A stretch of 64,000 nucleotides of DNA, taken from an uncultured Verrucomicrobia subdivision 3 bacterium (GTDB taxonomy: Bacteria > Verrucomicrobiota > Verrucomicrobiia > Limisphaerales > UBA11358). Below are positions 1-9,884 of the stretch, in pieces. Numbering within the stretch: position 1 is the stretch's first letter; each line of letters begins with the position of its first letter. The translations under genes and the position numbers were made by a program. Location: positions 1 to 64,000 of the forward strand of contig CAIQWB010000135.1 of assembly GCA_903875465.1 (NCBI GenBank). The letters are read 5' to 3'. The notes under the pieces were generated by a model. It made no database searches, was not told the origin of the DNA, and saw only the letters and a program-made list of their open reading frames with translations.

Positions 1-24
1 GCCACTGGATTTAAAAATGAACCC

Positions 25-56
25 GCCCGCCGGCGCATCCGCGCCGGCGGGCTTTT
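25..56 (+). terminator. Rho-independent terminator
   Basis: Perfect 12-bp stem gcccgccggcgc / gcgccggcgggc, loop atcc, followed by tttt. Confidence 0.8.
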
Positions 57-77
57 CTATTTTCTATTGAAACTGCA

Positions 78-851
78 TTAAATGCTCATCGCATCGTAAC
101 CACCATCCACCACCATCTCCGTCCCGGTGATGAAACTGCCCGCGTCCGACGCCAGTAACAAAGCCGCCCCGATCAACTCCCGGGCCTCACCAAACCGCTT
201 CATGGGCGTTTTGGCCATGATGGCGGCGATCCGTTCGGGATTGAGTACCTTGCGGTTTTGTTCCGCCGGGAAAAAGCCCGGCACCAGAATGTTCACCCGC
301 ACGCCTTGCGTGGCCCATTCGCGCGCCAGATTTTTGGAAAGATTATGCACCGCCGCCTTGGATGCCGAGTAGGTAAACACCCGGGACAACGGTTTCAAAC
401 CGGAAGCCGAGCCCAAATTGATAATGCTGCCCGAGCCCTTCGCCACCATGTGCCTGCCAAACACCTGGCAGCCCAGCACCACGCCCTTCAAATTCACCGT
501 GATGATTTTGTCGAACTCCGCCTCGGTGATGTCAAAAAACGGCGTGGGCGAATTCACCCCGGCGCCATTCACCAGAATATCCACCGGCCCAAATTGGGCA
601 ACGACCTCGGCGAGCAACGCCTCGAGCCCCGCCTTGGAGGTGGCTTCGCAGGGGAAAAACGCCGCCTTGCCGCCGTCCGCGGCGATCCGGTCCAGCCGCA
701 CCTGGGCCTTGGCCGCATCCCGCCCCACTATCGCCACGGTCGCGCCCGCGGCCGCGAAGCCTTCCGCCATCGCCCCGCATAATTCGCCCGTGCCGCCAAT
801 AACCACCGCCACTTTGCCGGTGAGTGAAAACAGTTCTGCTGGTTTTTTCAT
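78..851 (-). CDS. SDR-family oxidoreductase (sugar-acid dehydrogenase / D-mannonate oxidoreductase-like)
   Basis: [22 protein letters not shown] Rossmann motif, NGAG, YSASK catalytic motif, C-terminal [13 protein letters not shown]. Confidence 0.85.
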   Translation of the reverse strand: MKKPAELFSLTGKVAVVIGGTGELCGAMAEGFAAAGATVAIVGRDAAKAQVRLDRIAADGGKAAFFPCEATSKAGLEALLAEVVAQFGPVDILVNGAGVNSPTPFFDITEAEFDKIITVNLKGVVLGCQVFGRHMVAKGSGSIINLGSASGLKPLSRVFTYSASKAAVHNLSKNLAREWATQGVRVNILVPGFFPAEQNRKVLNPERIAAIMAKTPMKRFGEARELIGAALLLASDAGSFITGTEMVVDGGYDAMSI

Positions 852-878
852 AGGAATAAATGGAAATAATGCCTGCGT

Positions 879-2153
879 TTAATCCGCAAACCGGCCACGA
901 AAGGCCCACAGGCCCAGCGCCGGGTTGGAAATATAAAATATTTGTTCGCCATCCGGCAGTGTGTTCCAGCCGTCCTTGAGCCGGGCCGGATTGTAACGCT
1001 GCGTCATCGTTTTCAGATCGGCATACCGGAAGTTGACACTTTCAATTTCCGCCTGCGTCAGGTGGCCCGGACAGTAGGTGACATTGAAGCGCCCCTCGGT
1101 GGAGCCGTGTATCAAGTGGGCCGCCGCGCTCAGGTTGTTGCGCAACTCCGCGTTCGCCTGCGTGGCCGCCAGCGTTTCCGGCGTGCCCCGGTAGCCGTAC
1201 TTGCGAATCAGCCGGTCGATCTCGTGGTCCTCGCCAAATTCCTTGAGCCCCGGGGCGAGCACGATGAGTTCGCCCCCATCGGCCATCGCCATCCGCGTGC
1301 GGTAAATGCTCTTGTTGCCCAGCCAGGTGCTTTTGAATTCCGCGGGGTCCAGGTACACCACCACTTTTTTAAGCGGCGCCTCCAGCATTTCAAAGTTCAC
1401 TTCCAGCGACAACTGGGCCGCCCGGTCAAAACCCGTGACATCATCACTGACATACAAACCACGCACTGCCAGTTTGCCATCCGCCGCCCGGCCCACCACC
1501 GTGTGGACATAAACAATCGGCAGGTGCCGGGTGAAATGTTCCGAGGCGTAATTCAAAATGCGCCGGACGGGCGTGTTGGACCGCCCCATCATCCGCTCCA
1601 TGCCGTACGCCGCGCCCACAAAATGGCTCTTGTTGATGCCTTCCTGGCCGCCCGTGCCCACAAAAATGTTTTTGTTATAATTGGCCATCCCAATGACCTC
1701 GTGCGGCACCACCTGCCCGATGGACAGAATCAAATCATGGCCGCCCGTCCAGATCAAATCCGCCAGTTGCGCCGGCCAGGGAAAATCCACCGCCCCCCCG
1801 GACACCTCTTTGACAAAGGCCGCCGGCACCTCGCCCACCGTGGTCACACCGGTCCGCCAGTTATGCACCCGGAACAAATCATGCGGCACGCCGGGAAACA
1901 TTTCATCCAGTTGGGGCGGCGTCATCGCCGTGTGGGTCCCGAGGGCGGGCAAAATGTCCGTGAGGGCTGGACCGTAAAAATCATAGGCCAGCCGGGTTAA
2001 CTGCCCGGCCTGGGAATGGAAGCGGGTGAAATCCGGCGGCACCACGAGCACACGCCGCCGCGGCCCGAGACGTTTCAGGGCCGTGAACAAACATTCCCGT
2101 AAATCGTCGGATGACAGCCGGTCGCTGGTGGAACCACGTTCAAAATAAAGCAT
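879..2153 (-). CDS. LarA-like (DUF2088) nickel-pincer-dependent racemase/epimerase family protein
   Basis: MLYFERGS..DDLRECLFTALKRLGPRRRVLVVPPDFTRFHS and GQVVPHEVIGMANYNKNIFVGTGGQEGINKSHFVGA are typical of the lactate racemase family; start set at internal ATG 2153. Confidence 0.75.
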   Translation of the reverse strand: MLYFERGSTSDRLSSDDLRECLFTALKRLGPRRRVLVVPPDFTRFHSQAGQLTRLAYDFYGPALTDILPALGTHTAMTPPQLDEMFPGVPHDLFRVHNWRTGVTTVGEVPAAFVKEVSGGAVDFPWPAQLADLIWTGGHDLILSIGQVVPHEVIGMANYNKNIFVGTGGQEGINKSHFVGAAYGMERMMGRSNTPVRRILNYASEHFTRHLPIVYVHTVVGRAADGKLAVRGLYVSDDVTGFDRAAQLSLEVNFEMLEAPLKKVVVYLDPAEFKSTWLGNKSIYRTRMAMADGGELIVLAPGLKEFGEDHEIDRLIRKYGYRGTPETLAATQANAELRNNLSAAAHLIHGSTEGRFNVTYCPGHLTQAEIESVNFRYADLKTMTQRYNPARLKDGWNTLPDGEQIFYISNPALGLWAFRGRFAD

Positions 2154-2407
2154 AATGAAACAAGCGGATGACCAAATCAGCATCCCGCAGCCGGGCAAAA
2201 TTGTAAAGATTTTTTGCCCGGAACTAGTTTTCCCGGCGGCCCCGTCCCCGCTCCCAGTGCAGAAATTTCAAATCTCCGGGCCTAGACCCGATGGTTATTT
2301 TTACAGACATTTCCCCCGCAATTTTTCATAGTAAGACCCATGCTATCGGCCCCTTCCCCTCCCCCATCAGGGTGGGGCGGAAGTGCCGGTATAACTTAAA
2401 TATTAAA

Positions 2408-3490
2408 ATGAGCACTGGTTTGAACATTCCCAAAGAAGGAGCGCTGGACTTTCTATCCCTCGGCGCCTTGGTCCATCGCCTGGATCCGGGCATTATCCCC
2501 TTTCGCAAGGCCACGCATTGCGACATCCACGTGAGTGGCGGCGAATTCAACGTCTCCGCCAACCTGGCCGATTGTTTCCGCCTGCGAACCGGCATTGCCT
2601 CCGCCATGGTGGATTATCCCATCGGCGACTTGATCGCCGAACGCGTGCGGGCCATGGGCGTTCGGCCCATTTACAAAAATTTCAAACACGACGGCGTGCA
2701 CGGCCCCAACATGGCCACGGTCTACAGTGACCGTGGCCAGGGCGTCCGCGCCCCCGTGGTGTTTTACAACCGTTGCAACGAAGCCGCCGCCCAGCTCAAG
2801 CCGGGTGATTTCAATTGGCCGGAAATTTTCAGCCAGGGCGTGCGCTGGTTCCACAGCGGCGGCATCTTTGCCGCCCTGTCCACCACCACCGCCGAAGTCA
2901 TCATCGAAGCCATGCAAGCCGCCAAGGCCGCCGGTGCCATCACCTCGTTTGACCTTAATTACCGCGCCAAGCTCTGGAACATCGTTGGCGGTCACGACCG
3001 CGCAGTGGCCGTGCTCGATAAAATCGTCAAGAACGTGGATGTACTGGTGGGTAACGAAGAAGATTTGCAACTGGGCCTGGGCATCCCCGGACCCGAAGTG
3101 GCCGCCAAATCCAAGCTGGATTCGAGCGCCTTCATCAGCATGATGAACAACGTCACCAAGAAGCATCCGCAGATTAAAATTGTGGCCACCACCTTGCGGG
3201 AAGTGCATTCCACCAACCGCCATAGTTGGGGTGCCGTCGCCTGGGTCAATGGCCAGACCGTCTCCTCCCCCACCTGCGAATTGGATGTTATTGATCGCGT
3301 GGGTGGCGGTGATGGTTATGCCGCCGGCTTCTTCTACGGCCTGCTGAATGGGGAATCCGCCCAGGAAGCCGTGAACCTCGGCTGGGCCCACGGCGCCTTG
3401 CTCACCACCTTCCCGGGCGACACCACCATGGCCACCGTCGAACAGGTCCGTTCGCTGGCCAAAGGCGGCTCCGCCCGTATCCAACGCTAA
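2408..3490 (+). CDS. PfkB-family sugar kinase (2-dehydro-3-deoxygluconate kinase-like)
   Basis: SFDLNYRAKLW, DVLVGNEEDL and DRVGGGDGYAAGFFYGLL PfkB signatures; start chosen at MSTGLNIP. Confidence 0.85.
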   Translation: MSTGLNIPKEGALDFLSLGALVHRLDPGIIPFRKATHCDIHVSGGEFNVSANLADCFRLRTGIASAMVDYPIGDLIAERVRAMGVRPIYKNFKHDGVHGPNMATVYSDRGQGVRAPVVFYNRCNEAAAQLKPGDFNWPEIFSQGVRWFHSGGIFAALSTTTAEVIIEAMQAAKAAGAITSFDLNYRAKLWNIVGGHDRAVAVLDKIVKNVDVLVGNEEDLQLGLGIPGPEVAAKSKLDSSAFISMMNNVTKKHPQIKIVATTLREVHSTNRHSWGAVAWVNGQTVSSPTCELDVIDRVGGGDGYAAGFFYGLLNGESAQEAVNLGWAHGALLTTFPGDTTMATVEQVRSLAKGGSARIQR

Positions 3491-3509
3491 ATCATCCTAA
3501 AAACACCAA

Positions 3510-3539
3510 ACGGCGCGGAGTCTTCCGCGCCGTTTTTTT
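3510..3539 (+). terminator. Rho-independent terminator after the PfkB gene
   Basis: 10-bp stem acggcgcgga/tccgcgccgt, loop gtct, T-run. Confidence 0.85.
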
Positions 3540-3731
3540 ATTTCGGAGTTCGGGTGAAATGCCTCTCAAAATCAGCGTATTTCAAGCAAACCCTGCCCAC
3601 CCATTTTAGCCTTGGATCTTGAAATTTCTCTGGATGGTGAAGTTTGCAGTTTGCAGTTTTCCCAAACAAGCAACTTCACCACCGCTCGGGCCACCAAACC
3701 AGGTTGCCGGCCGTTCCCCACCTGGAACCCA

Positions 3732-4829
3732 TCAGCGCTGCACCCGCGCCCCCGCCCCCTTCATTAACTTTTCCACCTCGCCCTTGTCCGCCATCGACGT
3801 GTCCCCGGGAGTGGTCATCGCCAGAGCCCCGTGCGCCGCCCCATATTCCACCGATTTTTGCGCATCCCCCGTCGTCAGCATGCCGTAAATGAAGCCCGAG
3901 GCAAAACTGTCGCCCCCGCCCACCCGGTCCAGGATTTCCAAGTCGGGATACGGACGGCTTTCATAAAACTGGCCCCCGTGCCAGGCGATCGCCGCCCAAT
4001 CATTAATGGTGGCCGTTTTGGCCGCCCGCAACGTCGTGGCCGTGGCTTGAAAATTGGGAAATTCCTTCACCACCGCTTCCATCATCTGCTTGAAGGCCGT
4101 CACATCAATGTGCAGCAGGTTTTCGTCCGCGCCCTCCACCTTGAAACCCAGGCACGCCGTGAAATCCTCCTCGTTGCCAATCATCACATCCACGTAGCGG
4201 GCAATTTCCCGGTTGACCGCCTGGGCGCGCTGCTGGCCGCCGATGGATTTCCACAGCGACGGGCGGTAATTCAAATCATAACTGACCACCGTGCCGTATT
4301 CCTTCGCTTTTTTGACCGCCTCAATCACCAGTTGCGGCGTCGTATCGCTCAGCGCCGCAAAAATACCCCCGGTATGCAACCAGCGCACCCCCAGCTTCCC
4401 GAAAATATGGTCCCAATCAAAATCTCCCGCCTTTAACTGGCTGGCGGCGGTATTCCCCCGGTCGGACACCCCCACGGCTCCCCGCACCCCGAAACCCCGT
4501 TCCGTAAAATTCAAACCATTGCGCGTAACTCGGCCAACCCCATCAAAGGGCAGCCATTTGATAAATTGGGGGTCCACCCCGCCCTGCAAAATGCAATCCT
4601 CCAGCAACCGGCCCACGTCATTATCCGCAAACGCCGTGGCAATGGCCGTTTTCAGCCCAAAACACCGCCGCAGACCGCGCGCCACATTGTACTCCCCGCC
4701 CCCCTCCCAAACCTTGAATTGCCGGGTGGTGCGCACCCGCCCCTCGCCCGGATCCAGCCGGAGCATTACCTCGCCCAAGGACAGCAGATCAAATGCACAC
4801 GCCGCTTTGTCTCGTAATGGAATTGCCAT
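3732..4829 (-). CDS. PfkB-family sugar kinase (2-dehydro-3-deoxygluconate kinase-like), paralog of the 2408 gene
   Basis: YDLNYRPSLWKSIGG, DVMIGNEEDF, DRVGGGDSFASGFIYGML; C-term GDTSMADKGEVEKLMKGAGARVQR parallels the upstream paralog. Confidence 0.85.
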   Translation of the reverse strand: MAIPLRDKAACAFDLLSLGEVMLRLDPGEGRVRTTRQFKVWEGGGEYNVARGLRRCFGLKTAIATAFADNDVGRLLEDCILQGGVDPQFIKWLPFDGVGRVTRNGLNFTERGFGVRGAVGVSDRGNTAASQLKAGDFDWDHIFGKLGVRWLHTGGIFAALSDTTPQLVIEAVKKAKEYGTVVSYDLNYRPSLWKSIGGQQRAQAVNREIARYVDVMIGNEEDFTACLGFKVEGADENLLHIDVTAFKQMMEAVVKEFPNFQATATTLRAAKTATINDWAAIAWHGGQFYESRPYPDLEILDRVGGGDSFASGFIYGMLTTGDAQKSVEYGAAHGALAMTTPGDTSMADKGEVEKLMKGAGARVQR

Positions 4830-4955
4830 AAGTTTGTCGGGGGAAAACGTTAGCCTTCACCCGGGAAAATAATGCAAACATTGCCTCAAAAAAGCCAGCC
4901 CTTTCCCGACCGCCCACCGGCCTCATGAACGGCCGTTCCCCGTGGGCGGCCCGCC

Positions 4956-4996
4956 AAAAAAAACACACCGCCGCTCAAACTTGAGCGGCGGCGTTG
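4956..4996 (-). terminator. Rho-independent terminator
   Basis: Stem ccgccgctcaa/ttgagcggcgg with an A-run on the + strand (U-run on the minus transcript), downstream of the 5022-5357 gene. Confidence 0.75.
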
Positions 4997-5021
4997 TCTT
5001 TAACCGGGTTGGCGGTCGGGC

Positions 5022-5357
5022 TTAACTAACCCCCAACTCAGACTGGGCCATATTATGCAACCGGGCCTGCGCCTGGCGGGAAAGCCCGGTGAACAGCATG
5101 GAAACGTTAAAACCCGTGTGTTTATTGCCATTGCAGGCAATCACCACACCGGCACAATTCACCTTGCTGCCATCTTGCGGGGACTGGAGGATGATCGTCA
5201 TCTCCGACCAAGTATGGAAAGGTGATGGACTGCGAAACTCGATGCCGCTCTTATGAATGACCACCTTTTCGGCGGACAGTTCCAAACGCGTTTGTTTGGC
5301 TTCAAGCGTTACCGGTTGTTCAAAACTGCTGGTTCCTTCAAATTTTCTTGCGCACAT
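5022..5357 (-). CDS. PilZ-domain-like protein
   Basis: Short protein with PilZ-like pattern (SPFHTWSEMTIILQSP..GSKVNCAGVVIACNGNKHTGFNVSMLFTGLS). Confidence 0.5.
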   Translation of the reverse strand: MCARKFEGTSSFEQPVTLEAKQTRLELSAEKVVIHKSGIEFRSPSPFHTWSEMTIILQSPQDGSKVNCAGVVIACNGNKHTGFNVSMLFTGLSRQAQARLHNMAQSELGVS

Positions 5358-5518
5358 AACGTTGCATCACCGTAACACGCGAGGCGCAATCGTCAAATTT
5401 TCATTTGTACCCCGTTTGGGTGGCAAACCAGGGTAAAATCCCGGTTTTTTTGGCAGAACCGTCCCTTTTTTCGCCCAAATCGCCACAAAACTGCCCATAA
5501 ACCCAGCCAGCGTGCGTC

Positions 5519-6886
5519 TCAAACTTGCGGTTCCCAACCAGGTTCATACTGGCGGCCCCACAACTTCATCGCCTCCTCATCCTCCAAAATGTGTCCGTTG
5601 GCCGGATCGCAATGCAATTCCCGGCCCATCCGCCAGGCAATGTTACCCAAATGCAATAAACCCACGCTTTTGTGGCCTTCCTCGGCCGGACAGTTTGCCG
5701 GCACACGGGTGCGGACGGCCTCGATAAAATTCGCGAAATGCAGCCGGTCCAGCCCAAGGCCCGTGGCGCTGACCGTATTGGTCGGATCCACCGATTCGTT
5801 ACCGTTGGCCTGCTTGATGATCGTGCGCTTGCTGTCGTAAATGGTATAGGCATTGCCATCCAGTAAAGCCGTGCCTTTCGTACCGTAAACCAGCACGCCG
5901 CGCTCCAATTTTTCAATCGGAAATCCATTGCAACTGCGCCCCTCCCAGCTCATGGTTTTGCCCTCGGCAAAATCCCAGCCAATGGTCTGGGTATCCGGCG
6001 TTTCCCAATCATCCTGAAACTGATAGCGGCCGCCGTTGGAAGTCACCTTGGTCGCCCAATTCACCCCCAACGCCCACCGGCAAATATCCACCTCGTGCGC
6101 CCCATTATTGAGGGCCTCGCCCGTGCCCCAATGCCAGCGCCAATGCCAGTTGTAGTGAATGAGATTATCCACCAATTCACGCCGCGGGGCCGGCCCCTGC
6201 CACAGATCATAATCCAGCCAGTCCGGCACCGGCGCAGGTTTGCCCTGGCCAATGCTGGCCCGATTGTTCGTGTACCAGGCCCGGCCAAAATAGGTGGTCC
6301 CAATAATCCCGTTGTGGATTTCCGGAATGATCGCGCGCAAATGGGGGAAGGAACGGCGTTGCGCCCCCATTTGCAGCACGCGCTGGTATTTATGCACGGC
6401 TTGCACCAGCAGTTCCCCCTCGCGCGGATTGTGGCTGCACGGTTTCTCCACATACACATGTTTGCCCGCCGCCAGGGCCAAAATGGCCATGGGCGTGTGC
6501 CAATGGTCCGGCGTGGCAATCGTCACCGCATCCACCCTGGGATCCGCCAGCGCCTGGCGGAAATCGCCCAGCGCCTGGGGCACGGAGGTCTGGTGCTTGG
6601 CCACCGCCTTCACGCCTTTGCTAACCGCCCGCTTATCCACATCGCAAATATGGGTGATTTCCACCCCGGGTAATTGGGCGAGGCAGTCAATATGTGCCAA
6701 CCCCCGGCTATTGGTGCCGCAGACCGCCACCCGGACCGGGCCGTCCGCCCCAATGGCCCGGGCCGGGGTGGCACCGACTTGCGCCCCGGCACGATTCAGG
6801 GCGGCCAGATAGCCGGCCAGCCCCAAGCCGACGCCCGCCGAACCGGCCTGTTTCAAAAAATGACGACGGTCAATGGGGGTATTCAT
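5519..6886 (-). CDS. Gfo/Idh/MocA-family oxidoreductase with Tat-type signal
   Basis: MNTPIDRRHFLKQAG twin-Arg leader, VAVCGTNSRGLAHIDC Rossmann motif, HVYVEKPCSHN; start at ATG 6886. Confidence 0.9.
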   Translation of the reverse strand: MNTPIDRRHFLKQAGSAGVGLGLAGYLAALNRAGAQVGATPARAIGADGPVRVAVCGTNSRGLAHIDCLAQLPGVEITHICDVDKRAVSKGVKAVAKHQTSVPQALGDFRQALADPRVDAVTIATPDHWHTPMAILALAAGKHVYVEKPCSHNPREGELLVQAVHKYQRVLQMGAQRRSFPHLRAIIPEIHNGIIGTTYFGRAWYTNNRASIGQGKPAPVPDWLDYDLWQGPAPRRELVDNLIHYNWHWRWHWGTGEALNNGAHEVDICRWALGVNWATKVTSNGGRYQFQDDWETPDTQTIGWDFAEGKTMSWEGRSCNGFPIEKLERGVLVYGTKGTALLDGNAYTIYDSKRTIIKQANGNESVDPTNTVSATGLGLDRLHFANFIEAVRTRVPANCPAEEGHKSVGLLHLGNIAWRMGRELHCDPANGHILEDEEAMKLWGRQYEPGWEPQV

Positions 6887-7147
6887 AGTGGATGGGGTAA
6901 TGGACGTTCCCCGCAACCCTCAGGTTGCAAAGGTTTTGGTTGTGGGGTTGACGCAATGTGCCTGCCGGGTGATTTGCCGGCAAGCAGAACCCGCTGAATC
7001 GGGTCTGGATTGCCTGAGGAAGCCACCAGCACGTCCGGGGAAAGACTTGAATGCCCGGGGTCTTGCTGGTTCACTGGCGGGGTAACGGGCGAACCCCATT
7101 CCCATGTAGGCAAAATGGCCGGCCCGACATCACCATAAGGAACAAAC

Positions 7148-7654
7148 ATGCCTGATACCAAAACGGTCGATACCATCGTAATCCTCAAGCCAGATTCTTT
7201 CTGGCGGGGACTGAAGCCCCAAGTGGAGGCCCGAATCAAGACCCTGGGTTTGACCTTGATGGCGGAAGTCACCCTGGCTGGGACCGACAATTTGTCGAAA
7301 GCGAAGTGGCAGGAATTCTATTTTCCCTCCATCGGGAGCAAGCCGTCCGTGCTGGACGGCACCTCCCGGTATATGGCCTTTGGGCCCGTGCACGTAATGC
7401 ACCTAAAAGGCGAATCCGCTATCGTTAAAGTTCGCCGTTTGGTCGGAGCCACCCGGCCCTGGCAGGCCGAACCCGGCACGATTCGCGGCGATTTCTGGCC
7501 CGGGGCGGACTTGGCGAATGCCCCCTACCAGCTGAAACTCCAGCCGCCGGGTAGCGATCCCTTGCTCTTCAACCTCATCCACGCCTCGGATTCCGAGGCC
7601 AGTTTTGCCCGGGAAATCTTGTTCTTCCCGCTGCTAACCGCCGCGCCCCAGTAA
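7148..7654 (+). CDS. Divergent nucleoside diphosphate kinase-like protein
   Basis: TIVILKPDSFWRG, RRLVGATRPWQAEPGTIRGDF, NLIHASDS match NDK signatures, with about 25 non-canonical residues before the GATRP segment. Confidence 0.75.
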   Translation: MPDTKTVDTIVILKPDSFWRGLKPQVEARIKTLGLTLMAEVTLAGTDNLSKAKWQEFYFPSIGSKPSVLDGTSRYMAFGPVHVMHLKGESAIVKVRRLVGATRPWQAEPGTIRGDFWPGADLANAPYQLKLQPPGSDPLLFNLIHASDSEASFAREILFFPLLTAAPQ

Positions 7655-7744
7655 GCCGCTGGTTACCGCCCGCCGGCGGGGGCCATCCCGCAGGCTGGGC
7701 GATAATAATATCAACTATTGAGCATCGCCCCCCAGTGACGGAGC

Positions 7745-7760
7745 GCGGGCTTTAGCCCGC
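7745..7760. repeat. Palindromic REP-like motif gcgggctttagcccgc
   Basis: 6-bp perfect arms around ttta in an intergenic region. Confidence 0.5.
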
Positions 7761-7867
7761 CTCAACGTCCGGCCACGGATGGCTCGCCAGACCGCCTGCC
7801 CAGGTTGCCTTTCCCCCCGTGTGCCCCCAAAGAGTCGATTGTTGTATCGGGTGATCCCCCCCTGTTT

Positions 7868-7907
7868 TAACTCTGCGTTCTTTGCGTTCTTTGCGGTAAA
7901 AACCTTT
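7868..7907. repeat. Dispersed intergenic repeat of ctctgcgttctttgcgttctttgcgg type
   Basis: Internal ~12-bp reiteration (tctttgcgt)n in non-coding DNA; same style as gcgcagaggtgccgagggcgcagag copies at 39.1 and 40.6 kb. Confidence 0.45.
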
Positions 7908-7967
7908 TCTCGCGGGCCCGGCCCGCGTGCCATCGCCGCTGGGCCCCACCAACCCCCAGCCCGGGCG

Positions 7968-9527
7968 TCAGGGCGTCACAAAATGGACCAGCGCCGGCTG
8001 CAGTTTCTGCAAGTCCGGCAGATTAATATACATCATGTGGCCAGCGTCGAACTGCAGGTAGGTGATGTTGGTGCGATAAGTCGCATCCAGTTGCATGTGG
8101 TCGACCACATAATGAATGTTGTCAATCGGACACGCGAGGTCGCACCGCCCGCCCAGCACGAGCACTTTCATGTAGGGATTCTGGTTCATCGTGTTGGCCA
8201 GTTGATTGGCTGAGCTCGGAAAGCTGTCATGCGCCTCGAAGCGCCAGGGCCGCACGTTGCCAATGGTGGCGTAAGGCAGATCGTCCTCAAATTTCAATTC
8301 GTTGCGCACATAGGCATTGATGGCCGCCGAAAACGGCCCCGCCACCGCCGCATCCGACGGATCGAAATCCGGCGTCGGGGATGCCGGATCGCCATCGCGC
8401 CCGGTAATCCGCGCGTCATAACGCCCCATAATGAGTCCTTCATCGTGCAGCAATTGTTTGCGAAAAATGCTCGGGTCAATCCGCAGGTTGTTGTCCGTGA
8501 TGACCTGGGGCTTCAGACCGGTCAACCGCACGAGTTCATCCGTGATTTTCTTACGCTCTTCCGGGGCCAGCGAATCACCCTTGACCAAGGCCGTGGCGTA
8601 TTCATTCCGGGCAAAGTCGCGCGTTTCCGCGAGCGCCTTCTCCAAATTACCCTGCAAATCCGCCGGCAGTTTCTTGTGGAAATGCGCGATGGCCGTGTAA
8701 GCCGGCAGATAAACCATGTACGGCACATCGTTGCCGGGCGGGTTTTCCAGCATGGCAAAATCCAGCACCCCCGAGACCAGGATCAACCCATTCAGATACA
8801 TCCCGCAACTCTCCCGCAAATGATCGGCCAGGCCGGCCGCGCGATACACGCCATAGCTCTCCCCGATGACGTATTTGGGCGCCAGCCAGCGGTCATGCCG
8901 CGTCGTCCACAAACGGATGAATTCCCCCACGGAATCCAAGTCGCCCTTTTCCCCAAAAAATTGCTCCGCCTTCTCGTCCTTCGCCGGACGGCTGAAACCG
9001 GTGGCCACCGGGTCAATGAACACCAGGTCGCTCGCCCCCAGCAGTGAATAATTGTTGTCCACCAAACCGAAGGGCGGCGGCGGCAGGGTGCCATCAGGAT
9101 TCATCCGCACCCGGCGCGGCCCCAATGCACCCAAATGCAGCCAAACCGAGGACGAACCTGGCCCGCCGTTGAACGAGAAAGTGACCGGCCGGGTGGCCGT
9201 GTTGGTTTGGTCGAGCCGGGTGTAGGCGATGTAAAATACCGAGGCTCGGGGGGTGCCATCCTCTTTCAAGAGCGGCAGCATGCCCGTTTCGGCGACATAT
9301 TTCACCGCTTCGCCGGCAATCGTGACCGTGTTGGTGGTAAACACGGGTTTGTGCGTCGCATCAGGAATGCTCGCCACCTCATTCTTGGCGTCCTCACCCT
9401 TCTCCCCTTTGGGCGCGTCGCCTTTGGCCCCGTGCAGGTGCGCGGGCGCATTGGTCGCCGGCGCCTCGTCCGCCGCAAGCAAATTCGTGGCCACGGCGAT
9501 TAACAAAATCGATAATGCTTTTTTCAT
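7968..9527 (-). CDS. Peptidase S10 (serine carboxypeptidase-like), secreted
   Basis: Signal peptide MKKALSILLIAVATNLLAADEAPA; FSFNGGPGSSSVWLHLG; YVIGESYGVYRAAGLA catalytic GESYG; C-term VLGGRCDLACP..FDAGHMMY. Confidence 0.9.
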   Translation of the reverse strand: MKKALSILLIAVATNLLAADEAPATNAPAHLHGAKGDAPKGEKGEDAKNEVASIPDATHKPVFTTNTVTIAGEAVKYVAETGMLPLLKEDGTPRASVFYIAYTRLDQTNTATRPVTFSFNGGPGSSSVWLHLGALGPRRVRMNPDGTLPPPPFGLVDNNYSLLGASDLVFIDPVATGFSRPAKDEKAEQFFGEKGDLDSVGEFIRLWTTRHDRWLAPKYVIGESYGVYRAAGLADHLRESCGMYLNGLILVSGVLDFAMLENPPGNDVPYMVYLPAYTAIAHFHKKLPADLQGNLEKALAETRDFARNEYATALVKGDSLAPEERKKITDELVRLTGLKPQVITDNNLRIDPSIFRKQLLHDEGLIMGRYDARITGRDGDPASPTPDFDPSDAAVAGPFSAAINAYVRNELKFEDDLPYATIGNVRPWRFEAHDSFPSSANQLANTMNQNPYMKVLVLGGRCDLACPIDNIHYVVDHMQLDATYRTNITYLQFDAGHMMYINLPDLQKLQPALVHFVTP

Positions 9528-9884
9528 TTTTTCCTTAATCGAACTAAAAAATATTCCTACCCCTGTTTAACCGCAGCTTAGCCCGTTCGAACGCAAATGC
9601 CACCAAAAAACACCCCATTTTGCGTTCTTCAGACTATTTTATGGCCTAACCCACCATTCCGGCTCCCCGTTTGCAGCTCCGCCCCGACCCCGCAGACCCA
9701 CCCAAAGTCGCTGTTAAATAGCAATCATTACTATATTTTATCCAGTCTATAATTAAAGTGAATCTACCCCGTTTCCCCCACCCCAAACGCTCGCCACTCG
9801 GGTTCCCAATCCTTCAATTTCGGCCCATTTAATGATCTTTTACGTTATTTCTTAATTTTCGCAAAAAGGTTTGCCTGGCCTCAC

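Noticed and set aside
942-2000. 352-aa + strand ORF opposite the LarA-like gene
   Set aside because: Antisense shadow ORF of high-GC coding DNA; composition rich in R/H/Q, no recognisable family.
2453-3484. 343-aa minus ORF opposite the PfkB gene
   Set aside because: Shadow ORF rich in Gly/His; the + strand encodes a clear PfkB kinase.
9580-9884. AT-rich intergenic stretch with tctataatta
   Set aside because: A TATAAT-like match exists on the + strand but no + strand gene follows; not reported as a promoter.
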